From assembly GCA_016748015.1 (NCBI GenBank), contig JAAOMT010000523.1:1182493-1246492 (forward strand): a stretch of DNA of 64,000 nucleotides, read 5' to 3'. The position numbers were made by a program, and so were the translations under genes. How positions within the stretch are numbered: position 1 is the stretch's first letter; each line of letters opens with the position of its first letter. Shown here piece by piece: positions 12,285-25,025 of this stretch. The notes under the pieces are model-generated. The model searched no databases. It saw nothing but the letters and a program-made list of their open reading frames with translations, and was not told the DNA's origin. The DNA is from Geosiphon pyriformis (Eukaryota; Glomeromycota; Glomeromycetes; Archaeosporales; Geosiphonaceae).

Positions 12285-13735
12285 TCAGACACCAGTAACA
12301 TCAGAAACTACATTGCGCTTCCTAGTCCATCCCTCCATGACTGCATCTACTTCGGCCTTAACTAGAGCAGGCTCCAAAACCAACTCATCATCAACAACCA
12401 GATGATCCAAAGTTACTTTGCGAAAAGGACGTTCTAACACACTTCTAATAGTATAACCTTTGTTCAATTCGAAACTTTCCATCCTCTTATCTATTGCCAA
12501 CCTGATTTGAGATTCCTTAACTCGCTCCACTTCCAACATTTTGGAAGCGCGATAAAACTTTTTGACCTTAGACAAAGCTGACCGAATAGCATTGAAGTGG
12601 GAACCTGATAGGAAGAGAGACTTCACTGCAGAAGCATTGACTGAATCCAAACCTACCCACCTGTTGAGCAAGGATGTAAACTCCTCAGCAGAATCCATAT
12701 GAGATGCTTTGACTAACTTAGACACCAAAAGCTCTAGCTTGTGAAATTTGGATGAATCCTTGCTAAAATTTTTATCATATTCTTTGAACCACTTTTTCTT
12801 GAAAACTGCCTTAGCAGACAGACACATTACTCTATGGAGAGCAACCCACATCAAATCCAAGTCCGAGCAGACCCTGGCTATAAGAAAATCATCATGAAAC
12901 ATAGCAGCATTTGCTGCCGTATCTTCTTTAAATTTGGCCCATTTAACATCATCCGCACCTTTGCAATTGTACTTCCAGCGATCTCTATTTGCTTGCTTGC
13001 AAACAGAATTCAACTGAACATTGAGCAGACCACCCAAACCCACTAACACTGAGACAGCCAGATGATCAGTATTAAAGTATTCCCCAATGCCAAACACGTC
13101 GCGACCCACTACCACATTGACCAGATTTGAAGAAATGAACATAAAATCAATCATCTTAGCAACGCTCCGAGAATTGGACCAAGTCAGCAATTTCCCATAG
13201 GAGCTCTCACCCAAGGCATTAACCAGACCCAAATTCAGACATTTTTTAAAACTTGCACACTTGTGAGAACCATCTTCATTGAAATTGCCACCGAGAACAA
13301 TGAAGAAAGATTCATTAACAGCTTTTGCAATGAGAGAGTTAACTTCACCAGTCTGAGAGAACCAAACTGCTGAGGAAGCACCAGCATACAGACCCAGAAT
13401 AGACACTGAAAGTTTATTTTTGAAAAGTAACTTAATGGACAAGAGCCGACCAGGCACTTCTGACACTTTGCACATATGTCTCGCCAAAGAAGAATTCATA
13501 ACGACTGCAACACCAGCACCCAGATATCCAGATTCCAAACCAGAGGTAAATACCCACACACCATCATATTTGTTGACAATCCAAGGGCGAATTTTTTTTT
13601 TTAACTTTGATTCTGTAAAAATAGAAACTAAATTGTTCTTCTCCATATGCCAATGAATGACATCGTCTTGTTTTGCAAAATTGTTCATACCTCTAACATT
13701 GCAAGTAGCAATATTCCAAATCAGACTGTTCATTA
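12285..13735 (-). pseudogene. LINE1 ORF2, APE-like endonuclease domain and linker
   Basis: From the Met near 13734 (MNSLIWNIATCNVRGMN) the protein has the EEP-fold endonuclease that nicks target DNA for target-primed reverse transcription. Visible motifs are TCNVRGMN, TESKL (catalytic Glu), NTDHLAV (catalytic Asp-His) and MIDFMF. The GGDFNE motif reads GGNFNED, so a catalytic Asp has become Asn, which would abolish activity. The second half (~12300-12900) is a Lys-rich helical linker leading to RT. The frame stays open for over 480 residues after the Met. Confidence 0.85.
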
Positions 13736-15580
13736 AGAAGAAAAGAAATTTAAACCCACCCCAAAACTGTCTACTTTGGCTGAAAGTCCCAGAACTGTTT
13801 CTATCAGACACTTCATGCTGTCTTCCAACTTGGACACCAAAGATACATCGAAAGACACCACTCCCACAACAATCTCACCACTAGTGGCTGCACCTGAACC
13901 CTCACTCATTACTATATCCACCCCTTGATTCTGTGATGAAGGAGTCACCAATGGCTGACATCCAGGGCTTGGCTGGGAAACTATTGGTCCAAGTGCATCC
14001 AGCCTCTTAGCCAGCTTACCCACTTGCTCCGCGAGGCTGGCGAGACTGTGCTCAAGAGCAGCAAATCTATCATTGACTTTCATCAAAACTGGCAGGGACG
14101 GCACCATCTCCGAAGAGGAACCAGATTTCACTGAAGCATTTCGTCTAAAGAGAGGAGGAAAAGAAGATCCACTAGCAATCTTTGCCTAAGAGAGACCACC
14201 AAAAGAGACTGGACGAGCAACTGGAGCTGATTGCTTGGCATAGATGGCTGCCAATCTGCTTTTATCTGTGTCTGACAGGACTCTACGCGAAGACAAATCT
14301 GAAGAAACCCTCCCACCAATCACACAGCCCAATGACGTATGGCCTGATTTCCCACACTTGGCACACTTGGCCAAAACAAGACAAGACCAGCGTAGATTGA
14401 CGCCCCTCAACACTGGTGTGATTCCCACAATGGCATCCAATGATTCAGCAGAATCAAAACAGATGACAGCACACCTAGCCCTAGCATATGTAACTGGATG
14501 ACAATCAATAACACATGTCTTCCCACCCACAGAACCAATAAAATCTCAGATGTCATGAGCAGTTGTTCCCATTGGCAGAGTATAGAACAGCACCCTATGC
14601 TGGTCTCTCGTGTCCCATGATTCTTTGTCCAAATCTGATCTAGCCACCCGCACAGCATCCTTTCCGATTAAGATTGACCACTTTGCTGTGACCAAATCGG
14701 CATGATCTGATTGCTCAAATTCTACCATAGCCTTCTGCCACAGCCCCACCAATTGCATCTTGATCAACTTAATTATCCCAAACTCAGAGAGCGCAGCACG
14801 CACAATCTCAGCTGATGTTCCAACTGGAATTTTCTTTAACACCACAGCCCGATCTGAGCGACCAGCTGATCTCTTAAGATTGGTGTTTACCATAATATTC
14901 ACACCAGTAGCTTTTTCAGTGGCTTTCATTAGACCCAATTCGGAAGTGAATGTCGCTTTAATGATCCCTGAGAACTTTGAGGGGGTAGATGCCCCCCCAA
15001 AACCATTGATTCCTGAAAATAAACTCCTGATCTTTTTGAGCTTTTCCTGGGCCAAATTTCTTTCTACCGCTTTCAGATCTAAATCCAAAGCAAATGACTT
15101 TCTAACAAAAACATTGACCAGGTTCTTAAGAGGAAGGAGAAGCACCAGAGGGGCATCCAGAAGAATATCATTATTATCATCGTCATCCAGGAAGTCGATC
15201 TTTCCCAAAGGTTTTCCCAATGCTTTTCTAGTTGTCATCCGCGAACCTTTCGGCGTTTGATCCAAATCTCCACCAATGAGTGCACCACTTTCACCATAAT
15301 CGAAACTTGTTTCCTCTACAAGACACTCCTCTTCCATATCAACACTGTTAGATTCTGTGGTATCACCAGTCTCTGAACCCCATGAACAACCACTTTGCAC
15401 CTTAGCAGAACTCTCTTCAGCACCAGCATTGTCCTCAAAAACACTGTTTTTTCTCTTTTTCCTTGACAGAACAGTCTTGAAACCACTCTCAAAGCCAGAA
15501 CTTTTAACCATCTGTTTCATGACAGCAATACTAAGGCCAACAACGGCCTCATAATCAAGCAGAAATGATTTAGATTTATC
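13736..15580 (-). pseudogene. LINE1 ORF1 (RRM-like, CCHC zinc knuckle protein)
   Basis: This is the nucleic-acid-binding Gag-like protein of LINE1. From 15580 it reads an acidic, Ser-rich N-terminal region, then the conserved stretch FALDLDLKAVERNLAQ and GINGFGGASTPSKFSG, then an RRM-like segment (VVLKKIPVGTSAE ... MQLVGLWQKAMVEFEQ), then a CCHC knuckle CAKCGKSGHTSLGC near 14350, and a coiled-coil-like C-terminus near 14000. The frame is broken by TGA at about 14543 and TAG at about 14187. Both replace Trp seen in related elements (HDI-W-DF and LS-W-AK type contexts), so these are single G-to-A changes, not frameshifts. Confidence 0.85.
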
Positions 15581-15658
15581 ATACTAAATGGTAAAAAACT
15601 TCTTCCAAGAAACTTTTGACTCTTTTTTGGGATTTGTGGAGGAACGAGAAAAAGAAGT

Positions 15659-17549
15659 TTTTTTCTTGCTTCTTAGTAGTTTTAATAAATATTAAAAAAC
15701 AATTAATTTGTTAAAAAAAAGTTGTAATTATAATTGTTTTTCAAAAATTTTTAAGAAAAAATTGCAGAATTAAGAGAATTTTTTCAAGCTTTTTCTAAAT
15801 TTAAACAAGACATATTTTTAATAATATAAATTAAAACAATAAATAATAAATCAATAAATATTAGTAAATATCTTAAAAAAAATCAGATTTAACAAAAAAA
15901 ACTTTTTATTATTAAAATTATAACACTTTTTTGTTAAAAAACTTATTTTAATATATTAAAGATTAATAAAACTTATTTTGAAAATATTAAAAATTATCTG
16001 ATAAATTATTATTTTCTAAAAATCTATAATAATATTAAAAGAATGCCTTAATAAAAAACTAAAATAATAATTGATAAAAATGTTGTAAAAATAGCAAATA
16101 ATTTTTTAAAAAATTATGTTGAAATTTATAAATTACTAAGTTTAAGAAGAAGTATTAATAAAATAACTCAATTAATTATATTTTTACTAGCTAAAATAAG
16201 TTATAAATCAATATATAAAAATTTTTTAACCAGTTTAAAAAAAATAACAAATTAAAATCCTTAAAATATAATGCTTTCAAAAAATTATAACATTATTTAA
16301 TACCAAAGATTCAAATTATAAGTCCCAAAACTAACTTGTATAATATTTGTTAACATTTTAAAAATAATTTACATTATAATACTTACCAAAAAAAAGAAGT
16401 TAAATAATTATTTAAAAGATTCTAAAAACATTTATTCAAGACCAAAATAAAAAAATTTATTATAAAAATATTAAATTAGTAAAAAAACAAAAAAAAATTA
16501 GTTAATCAAAATTATTCAAAAAATAAAACATTATATTATAGTATTAATATTACTATATATTATAGTTGTAATTGAATTCAAAATATTTATGTATTTATTT
16601 AGATTGACAAATAAGTAAAATTTATTATTTTAATCTATATAAAGTTTATTTATTTAGTATTTAAGATAAAACAATAAGAAAACAAATTAATTATGTTCTT
16701 AATATAAATAAAATTATAAAAAAAAATTCCAATAGTACATTTAGCATAATTTTTAATGAAATTAAAAAATTAAATAAAGATAAAAAATATTTAAAGATTA
16801 TTTGTAATAATACTAAAAAACAAAATAAAAATAATATAACAATTTGGTTTTATTTGTATTTAATAATTTATGGTTAATATAAAAGTATTGAACTAAATTT
16901 TATAGTTCTAAGACATACCAAATTCAAATATAATAGTAATTTTGGTTTAATAAAAAAACTTTACAAAAAAACAAAAGTAGATTGTGTAGATTATTTAATT
17001 TGATAAAATTAAATAAAACTCAATATTATAAAAGTAAAAAAGATTTTTAATACTTAAATATCAAGTTTATTTTGAAAATTTATTTTGAAAATTACCAATT
17101 ATACAAAAATATCAATATTTTTTTTTGAAACATTTAACTTTGATGTAATTAAAACTTAGAAAGTTATTAATAAAACTTTTATTAAATTTAATTTATTAAA
17201 AACTAAAAAAACAGATATTTTTGAAAAAATTAAAACTTTATTTATTTTAATATTAACACTACTTTTTTTGAATTATAAAAAACAAAAATATTTTTATAAT
17301 AATATTTACCTATTTGTAAAAAATAAATTTAAAGATATTATATATTTAAGACTAAAATAAATGTATTAAAATATAATTTATATTGTAATTATAATAAATA
17401 TATAATTATTTTTTATAACAAATAGAGAATATAAAAACCAAGATTAATTAAATAAATAATTAAAAATTAAAGCTAAACAAGAAAATTTTTTTTTGATAAT
17501 TTAGCAGCAGTAAAAAAAACTATTATTTTTTGCTTTATTTAGCAAAAAC
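15659..17549. other. Extremely AT-rich stretch, no intact gene
   Basis: The region is almost wholly A and T with short scattered Asn/Lys/Ile-coding frames and many stops. It may be the older, decayed part of the LRR locus that follows, but I see no LRR pattern before about 17,550. Confidence 0.4.
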
Positions 17550-18780
17550 TTAAGAGTAAAGTAATAATTAAAAATTATCTTGATTTAAAACAATTAAATT
17601 TAAGTAATAATAAATTATAAAAAATAATAATAATAAATTATTTTAAACTAAACTTAATTATTACTTTTTATAATAAATCAACTAAAATTAACAATAAAAA
17701 ACTGCTCTAATATTTAAAAATCTATATATATAATAATTAGTTAATTAAGTTAGATGTTCTAATAGAAGACTTAGCAAGTAAAAACTTATAAACTATTTTT
17801 TATAATAATAATTTAATAAGTATAGAACAAGAAATTAAATTAAATACTTTGGTTTTACCAAATAATACTTACAAAACTAGAGTTAATAATAAGGTTTAAG
17901 AATAATTAAATGCTAAATATTTTTTTTTGAAAAGAAATAAAATAAAAAAACTAGATATTAATTCTTAAAAACTACAAAAAAAATTAAATTTAACTGGTTT
18001 TACTAATTTAAAAAGATTAAATTGTTTTAATAATAAGTTAATTAATTTAAATATTAGTAATTATAAGAGTTTAGGGTATTTGGATGCTTCAAACAATTAA
18101 AAAAAAGTAAGTTAAAAACTATTAACCTTAATTATAATAAATTAACTTATTTTAATAATTATAAATCTTTAAATAATTTTTTAAAAAGCTTAGAATTAAT
18201 TGTTAACTAAATAAGTAGCAGTATTTTTTCAATGCCAGATTATAAAAATTATTTAAATTTAACTAGATATAACAAATTAAAAAATTTGAATTGTAAAATT
18301 AATAAAATAAGTAAATTAAATTTAATTGATAATACTAAATTAAAATATCTACTTTGTTATATAAATAATATAAAAAATCTTAAAGTTAAATATTTAACTA
18401 ATTTAGAATATTTGTTTTATTATAGTAATGCTTTAAAAAAATTAAATTATAATGATTTAAAAAAACTTGAAGAACTTAATTGCTTTAAAAATTTGTTATT
18501 TTTTGGTAATTTGGTAAAATATGAGAAAAATAAAAAATAAAAAATTGTAATAATTTAAAAATTTTGGATTGTATAGAAAATTATTTTTAAAAATTATATA
18601 TTATTAACTTATTCAAGTTAAATTTTGTTTTGAATAAAAAAAATTTATTTATTAAAGATATAAAAATTATTAACTGTTTAGTTTTAGAATATTTAGATAT
18701 TAATTTAAAAAAAATTAACATAAATAAATTATCTATTATTAATAATGATGAAAATAATAATAGAAAATTTTTTTTATCCA
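17550..18780 (+). pseudogene. Decayed leucine-rich-repeat protein gene
   Basis: Translations on the plus strand show repeated LRR units of the form L..L.C..N.I..L, about 22 residues apart. They include LNLTGFTNLKRLNCFNNKL near 18,000 and, in the only sizeable open frame (18232-18540, 102 residues), LKNLNCKINKISKLNL, LKYLLCYINNIKNLK, LEYLFYYSNALKKLN and LEELNCFKN. Units before and after are interrupted by stops. The sequence is so AT-rich that almost every residue is Asn, Lys, Leu, Ile or Tyr. Large LRR families are known from these fungi. I infer a dead member eroded by A/T-ward mutation. Confidence 0.6.
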
Positions 18781-19074
18781 TTAATTAATTTAACTGGTTT
18801 AATAGCAAATCTAAAAAAGTTATTTTTTAGTTAGTTATTAGAACAATTGTTAAAATTATCTTAAGTTAATAATAAACTAAAAATCTTTTTTCAAGTTAGA
18901 ATTAATAATGTTTTTTGAAATAATTAATAAAAATAATAGTTTTTTTTTTAATTTCGTTTAACAAATGCAGCCCAACCACTATCTAGTATACAGATGCAAG
19001 CTAAGTGAATCTAATTAAATGTGGCTTATGCATTTGCTATATGTGACTAGCCACTTAGGCCAATCTAGGCAACA

Positions 19075-19821
19075 CTATACACTTACGTAAACTTTGACAC
19101 TATTACAAATACCAGAAAAAAAAAGGCTAGCCTTGTGCAAACCAAAACTAATGGCAAATGCCTCATCAATTCCAAGTAGATGAACAATTTCACCAGACAA
19201 ATGTTTAATAAAGTCAGTTGAAAGACCAACGGGAATTTCCAAAGCACAAACTAAACCACAACATTCCATGTCTACTCTAAACTTAGCCCTGGGTAACCAC
19301 AAACCACACCGGTGTTTTTCTGCCAGGCGTTGAACAAAATCAGCCATTACCAAAACAGTCTGATTACGATCCTTGAAATGCACAGTAGCTTCATTGACCC
19401 ATTCCCTCAATACAAAGCCTTTATACAATTGCATATACACCCCTGAATCATGACAATCAACAAGCAGAGTATACAACATAGGAAAGGATGCCAAAGAGCA
19501 GTTCACTAACAACAACTTTCACAAAGTAGTCCCACCCAACAAAACATCAGCATGCACAGCTGCCTCACTTTGACAAGTAAACACATGATCCGACAATTCA
19601 ACATTACCACACATCAAACAGAAAACTCTAGGATAACATTTATCATACAACTTTTTATGAATGGCAACTGGTAATCTTCTATGGATCACCTTTATTAAGT
19701 AGGTATGGAGAACAGCTGAAGTTCGGCTTGTAAAGCCCAACAGCATATGGGAGTCCGAGTACCAAACTAAAGTCATACACTTCCAATCAACCCTCACAAT
19801 CAAATTTTTATCAATCACCAC
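19075..19821 (-). pseudogene. LINE2 ORF2 C-terminal end
   Basis: Two open pieces (19519-19821 and 19075-19515) cover the C-terminal region shared with LINE1 and LINE3. The cysteine pattern CLMCGNVELSDHVFTC is intact here (Cys-x2-Cys-x7-His-x3-Cys-like). The segment LGIDEAFAISFGLHKASLFFSG closes the protein. Its role is unknown; a zinc-binding RT-associated module is the likely reading. Confidence 0.75.
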
Positions 19822-19905
19822 AGAGTTAGGACCAGCCTCCCATTGAGCATGACAGATAGACCTATAAATATCCCAAACAAAATGTTGAGCATTGCCTGAG
19901 ACAAC

Positions 19906-20793
19906 CTAACTATGAGCCATGATGTATCTTTTCCGAACATTTATAAGAAGAGACAAATTGGAGTGAGTGGTGCATCCAGCCAAAACATTGGCTTTGTTAT
20001 TATGAGCATCACCCGAATGGTTCTTTATCTTCACCCACCCAACAGAAAAGTCCTTATCTTCAATTAACTTGTGAATATAATACCTCTCCACCCAACATTT
20101 GTTCCTAAAATCAGGAGCAATTAAACCCAATTTTTAAGCACACACATCAATAGTAGCCTGACTATTGGTGTTAATAACAACCAAGCACAAAAAAAAAACA
20201 CATTCCAGTGTCAAGACAACAGCATAAAGTTCAGCCATAGTAGAAGAAAGCAACCCACTGACCTCAATGCCAATACCCACACTAGTATTGGGAAAATAAG
20301 CTGCAGCCTCACCTGCAACCTCAGCAGTGCCCAAATGAGACAGAGAACCATCAGTATACACTGTGAAAGCATCAGACCAGGATTCATGCAAACATTTCCA
20401 AACAACCAAATATCTTTCCAAATTAAAAAAGTTTGAGCCACCAGAGACTGTGGACAGACCACCAGAAATGAGATGATGACTATCCATGTACACAAAAACT
20501 TTGGAGTACCACAAGGGTACAGAACCCCTAAAACTTAGTCTCTTCCAGCAGCGAAAAGTCCTCCAACTGAGAACTGATCCATCTTTGCCCAATAATCTGT
20601 CACCAAAAGCAACACCAAAACACTTTAAAGAGGAGACCACACCAAAATAAAAAGAGCTACCCAAGATCGTTGACACAGGGAAGCGATTAGCACTATGAAA
20701 AGCATAAGGCAAATTGTTGGCCAGATATATATTATTGTCCAAAAAAATTCTAACCATACCAGTGAGAAAATTGTTAAAGGGACTAACCCTCAA
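19906..20793 (-). pseudogene. LINE2 ORF2, RNase H domain
   Basis: RNase H motifs are YTDGSLSHLG (Asp), MAELYAVVLTLE (Glu), INTNSQATIDV (Asp of the TDS motif now Asn) and, after a stop near 20131, KIKNHSGDAHNNKAN (His kept, terminal Asp now Asn). A further stop precedes the next piece at 19821. Confidence 0.8.
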
Positions 20794-22035
20794 CTTAACA
20801 GGATGTCACAAAGGGTTTAACAAAGCCTACCCTAATATCTGTAGATCCAAAAAATGGTGTTCAAACAAATGCCCCAGAATACCAGGTGCATTTGAGAACC
20901 AAACCAATGAAGCCATTTTTCCTTCAGCCTGGATCTGTTCAAAAGTCCTCACGCCATAAAGGGAGGGATGATATAAAGCCTTACTGGAAAAATCTCGAGG
21001 CAAATTCACTTTAGATTTAAGACCCTTCCTCAACATAACATCCCATTTCAAGCAGACACTCTTAGAAACAAAGCTAAATTGTGTGCAATAACTGACAATG
21101 GGTTGCAGGACCAAAGACACTAAGTACACAAATTGTTTATTTGACAAAGCTTTCCTAAGAACCATATTGGAAAAAAATCTGACATTTAATTGAGCTTTGG
21201 CCAAACTGGGCTTAAACAATTCATCTGTTGACAAAAAAATATCCAGATATCTATGAGTCTCACCCTGTTTAGCAATAGAGATAGATAGTCCATTAATATG
21301 CAGAGACACATCTAAAACCCTTTTGTTGATAGGAATCGCCACAGTTTTTTTACTGTTAATTGCAATATCATTGACCTCAAAAAATTCGCCCACAATATCC
21401 AATATATGTTGTGTTGACACTTAACCATTACCAATCCAGATAGTATCATCTACAAATGTACCTGTTGCAAAAAATAAAGACTGATTACCACTAGACTCAA
21501 TATGGTCAGACTTCACTACAAAGTTGGTATTGATTCTGTAACCATATAAATGTTCATGATCCTTAACCTTGCACAACAAAGGGTCATAAAAAATCTTCCA
21601 CAAAAGAGGAGAGAAGACCTTTCTTTGATCCAAACCATCCAGCATGCAGTATCCATCTGAGAGGCCAAAATTAGTCATTATTCTATTAATCCTGCCCACA
21701 TGTAAGTTTCTGAAAAATGACACAAATCTGTCACACATTTTGATCTGCTTCAAACTGGCTTCCAACTGTTGCCAACCAACAGAATTATAGACCTTACGTA
21801 TATCCTGCAACATCAACCAAACCTCCCTATTTTTCTCCAGAGCATCTTCCATAATCAAATCAACAGCAAAAACTGGAGATTGAGTAGAAGTACCCTTCAG
21901 GACTGAGAAATTGTCACCCCAGAGAACATCAAATCTGGAGCAGGCTGAAGAAATATGGTCAGACAATAATTTAGAGAGTATTTTTCTGGCTGTTTCGATT
22001 AATGCAATGGGCTTTGTATTTGTAAGAATGCCATC
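20794..22035 (-). pseudogene. LINE2 ORF2, reverse transcriptase domain
   Basis: Palm and fingers are well kept: LQDIRKVYNSVGWQQLE (motif A region, 21780), MLDGLDQRKVFSPLLW, and FVDDTIWIGNG (motif C, both Asp present, 21450). TAA at 21421 follows and corresponds to Gln in LINE3 (GNGQASTQ), a C-to-T change. The thumb (VNDIAINSKKTVAIPIN and onwards) continues to about 20830. Of the two longer LINEs this RT is the less damaged. Confidence 0.8.
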
Positions 22036-23756
22036 CTATTCATATGGTTTGGGGATCATAAAAATCCAAGCTCTTTTCCAAAGGGCCAGAACCTCACCAA
22101 TATTTAGGCAAAAATTTAAGAGACCCAACAAACACTCAAGCATATTCTCACCACAATGTTTCCATAGTTCATTAGAGATACCAGACAGGCCAGCCACTTT
22201 GCCATCAGGTAGATCCAAAATCACATTCACCAATTCACTGAAATGGATGTCATTTATAACATCAGAAAAGGCATCATCTTTTACATAATCCAAAGGTGTG
22301 TATTGGTGGGCCCATCTGGAGGGCATTACTGAAGATAAAGTATGCTCCCTCGTCCAGTTAACCATAATATTGTCGACCCTGCTTTTCACCTCAATTGGAT
22401 CCAAAACCAGTTCATCGCCTATAACCAAGTAGTCCAAAACAACCTTACAAAAAGGCCACTCCAAAATACTCCTAATCATGTCATCTTTGTTAGAACTGAA
22501 ATTTTCCATGCATTTATTGATGGCACTCCAGATCGCTGTATCCCTCACCACTCTGAATTCATAATACTTAAACTTTCTATAATACTTTCTAATCTGAGAC
22601 AGATGCTTGAACATCTCCACTGAATTAGCCTTATTTTGAACCAAAAAATCAAACTTGAAAGCCTCTTTATAATCGACCAAAAACCACTTTTTGATTAGAC
22701 AATTAGACTTATGCTTATCACCTATATTCAAACTCTTGATAACCTTAGCCACCAACAACTTAAGTCCAAGAAACCTCAATGAATGTCTGTTTTTTGAACA
22801 GTCAAATTTGCTAAACTAGCATCTAAAAAACATAGTATCAACAGCTCTTACCATAACTCCACACAACATGTCCTATATCTCATCCAGATCACTGAGAACT
22901 TTAGCACTCAGAAAACCGCCTATGACCAAGGAGAGAGCAGCAGACACATTATCCTTAAACCATAATCATTTGAAAGAGTCAGCATCCTTAAAGTCAAACT
23001 TCCATCTGTCTCTGTTGGTCTGTTTGCAAATACTGTTTAGCTAAGTATTAAGAAGACCCTCCAATCCAATTGAAACTGAAATCATCTTATGATTCATGTC
23101 AAAAAACTCCATAACCGTGCCAATGTCCCACTTTATTAAAGCAGAAACTAAGTTTTCACTGACAAAAATATAATCAATAACTTTTTCCACACCTTTGGAG
23201 TTGCTTCACGTAGGTGAACTAGCCAAAAAATGTCCTTTGAAAGAGTTAACAAGATCCAGATCTGCACATTTTCTGAGACTAGCACTTTTCTTGGTATCTG
23301 ATTCATTGAAGTTCTCATCCAAGATAACAAAAGAGCTTGAGTTGATAGCACTAGCAATCAAAGAGTTGACAGCAACAGCCTGACCAAATTGCACATCAGC
23401 AGATGCACTTGTATAGATACCCAAGATTGTAACCGAAAGTTTGTTCTTAAACAAGAGCCTAATTGAAATCAACCGACCAGGAATTTCATTGATCTTTAAA
23501 ACATGCCGAGCCACAAAAGAGTTCATAATAACAGCCACACCAGTATTAGAAGAACTGGTATCAAGCCCTAATGTAAAAATGCAAACACCAGAGAACTTAT
23601 TTATGATCCATAGCTTAATGCCAGATTTTAACTTTGTCTCTGTAATGATAGAAATGTCATTTCCAGAGTCCATGTGCCATCTAACTACATCATTCTGTTT
23701 GGTAGGAACGTTTATGTCTCTCACATTACATGTCACAATTCTCCAAACCAAACTGT
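22036..23756 (-). pseudogene. LINE2 ORF2, endonuclease domain and linker
   Basis: Starts MNSLVWRIVTCNVRDIN. The EEP motifs are TCNVRDIN (Gly of the usual RGLN replaced by Asp), ITETKL (Glu kept) and DENFNESD where GGDFNE is expected, again G-to-A type changes at a catalytic Asp. The frame is lost at about 23200-22780, where the DH motif region lies, and reopens as the Lys-rich linker 22779-22036, which already includes LPDGKVAGLSGISNELWKHC of the RT start. Confidence 0.8.
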
Positions 23757-24037
23757 TCATTGAGATAAAAAAGAGACTACAGAACTCAAACCAGCACACA
23801 TCTGATCTAACTTCTCCAACATTGAACAAACCAAAGCTTTGAGAGCCATCAACTTCAACTCCAAACAGCCCACTTTTGAAGTCAAAATTTTTGAACCACT
23901 CAAACCCAAATTTGAGACACCAGAGAAAACCGAAAAGGGAGGAAAAACCACAGGCTTAGAATCATCCAGAACCATATCCAAACCAAATTCCACATTTGCC
24001 ATAACAGAGATAACTAAGGGCTGAAAAGAAGAGGCAA
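23757..24037 (-). pseudogene. LINE2 ORF1, 3' part beyond the insertion
   Basis: Resumes ORF1 after the LTR-like insertion with ASSFQPLVISVMANVEF, then a short linker and a coiled-coil (LTSKVGCLELKLMALKAL ... LEKLDQMCAGL). It ends just before the ORF2 start, as in LINE1. In the uninterrupted element this helix-rich tail follows the LELLTDRVSGIVNKL segment directly. Confidence 0.75.
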
Positions 24038-25025
24038 TGTTACCAAAAGTTTTTGGTCTCTTTTCTTCAATGTTGTTGATGCCTGTTTACTGTGAATTCA
24101 TGTTTTCTGGATGTAGTTGAACTTCCAGTAACTGAATTTATCTTCAAATTATCTCCTATAATTTGAACTGCTGGGCTTATAAGTGGAATGGCCAATTCTG
24201 TGCCAGTTGCTTTGTGTAGTTACATTGTAGTAAACATCAACTCTTTCCCAGGAATTGCTTGTCTGAAAGCTCACTAAAATATGTAGTTACTTTGCTGTGA
24301 AAGTCAACTCTTCTACAGGAATCTCGTCTGTAGGCTACCCTAATGATTGTAATAAGAAAAGAAAAGAAAAATAAAATAAATGTAAAAAAAATAGGATTTT
24401 ATCAAGGAAAACATTTTCTATCCAGGCCTGGAGTCACTAACAGTTTACTGAAATTGGTAGCTAATCAATTTCAAAACGTTAGTTGGATTTTGAAGATTTT
24501 CCAAGTGTAATAATTAAAAAATTTGGTTTTTCAAATTATTTGATATTTATTTCTTTTTGTGTATGTAGGAATGGTTTTAAGTGATAAATCTAAAGTAAGA
24601 TACATTTTCTCGAAAAGAGAAGCTCTTCTTTTATACAACTTATCATAACACTATTCTATGAACTCGAACTTTGCTATTTTTCTACAATTTTGCTGAACTA
24701 AAGATACATTTTGGTAAACTATAAGTTATTTCTGTGAACTATTAGATATTTTGGTAAACTATCAATTATTTCTACAAATTTCTACAAATTTCTACAAATT
24801 TCGGCAAACTTTTTGAATGTTACATAGTTCGGTATTGTATGATTAATCATTGCAATTAGGTTACATTTGTGTTATATACAAATTGGGTTATTAATTAAAT
24901 GATAATTTTGGACATTTTGCTAATGTAATAAGTGATAATTTGAAATGATAATATATGTTAATTAATGATGGGAATTATAAAGATAATTTCATGCTAAATA
25001 ATATCTCTAATTTTGTCTGGTAATA
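24038..25025. mobile_element. Solo-LTR-like element, copy B, inserted in LINE2 ORF1
   Basis: Close copy of the 7735-8700 element over its whole length (988 bp), starting TGTTACC and ending CTGGTAATA, where copy A ends CTGGCAACA. The terminal differences are C-to-T changes. Copy B has an extra 11 bp tandem triplication (TTTCTACAAAT units, about 24771-24801). It interrupts LINE2 ORF1 between the coiled-coil segment and ASSFQPLVISVM. The direct duplication at the junction is not clear: GCAA and GTGA flank it, which agree only if two transitions occurred. Confidence 0.75.

Larger units (their letters stand above)
8876..15658 (-). mobile_element. LINE1: full-length APE-type LINE with RNase H, inactivated
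   Basis: A ~6.8 kb non-LTR retrotransposon on the minus strand. From its 5' end (~15658) it carries ORF1 (RRM-like region and CCHC knuckle), then ORF2 with an exonuclease-endonuclease-phosphatase (APE-like) domain, reverse transcriptase, RNase H and a C-terminal cysteine-rich segment. The 3' UTR ends in a poly-A tail (T tract at 8876-8884 on the plus strand). The 5' end shares a block with LINE2 (15627-15664 versus 26717-26754, GGAGG then AAGAAG and a T run). After removing the LTR inserted in LINE2, both elements are 6.8 kb, which supports the ends. Base composition is far less AT-rich than the flanks. At least five in-frame stops sit at Trp codons, and catalytic Asp residues read Asn, so the copy is dead. 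Confidence 0.9.

Noticed and set aside
9216-15554. Numerous plus-strand ORFs across LINE1 (and likewise LINE2, LINE3)
   Set aside because: They are antisense shadows of the minus-strand LINE proteins, and none has an independent motif.
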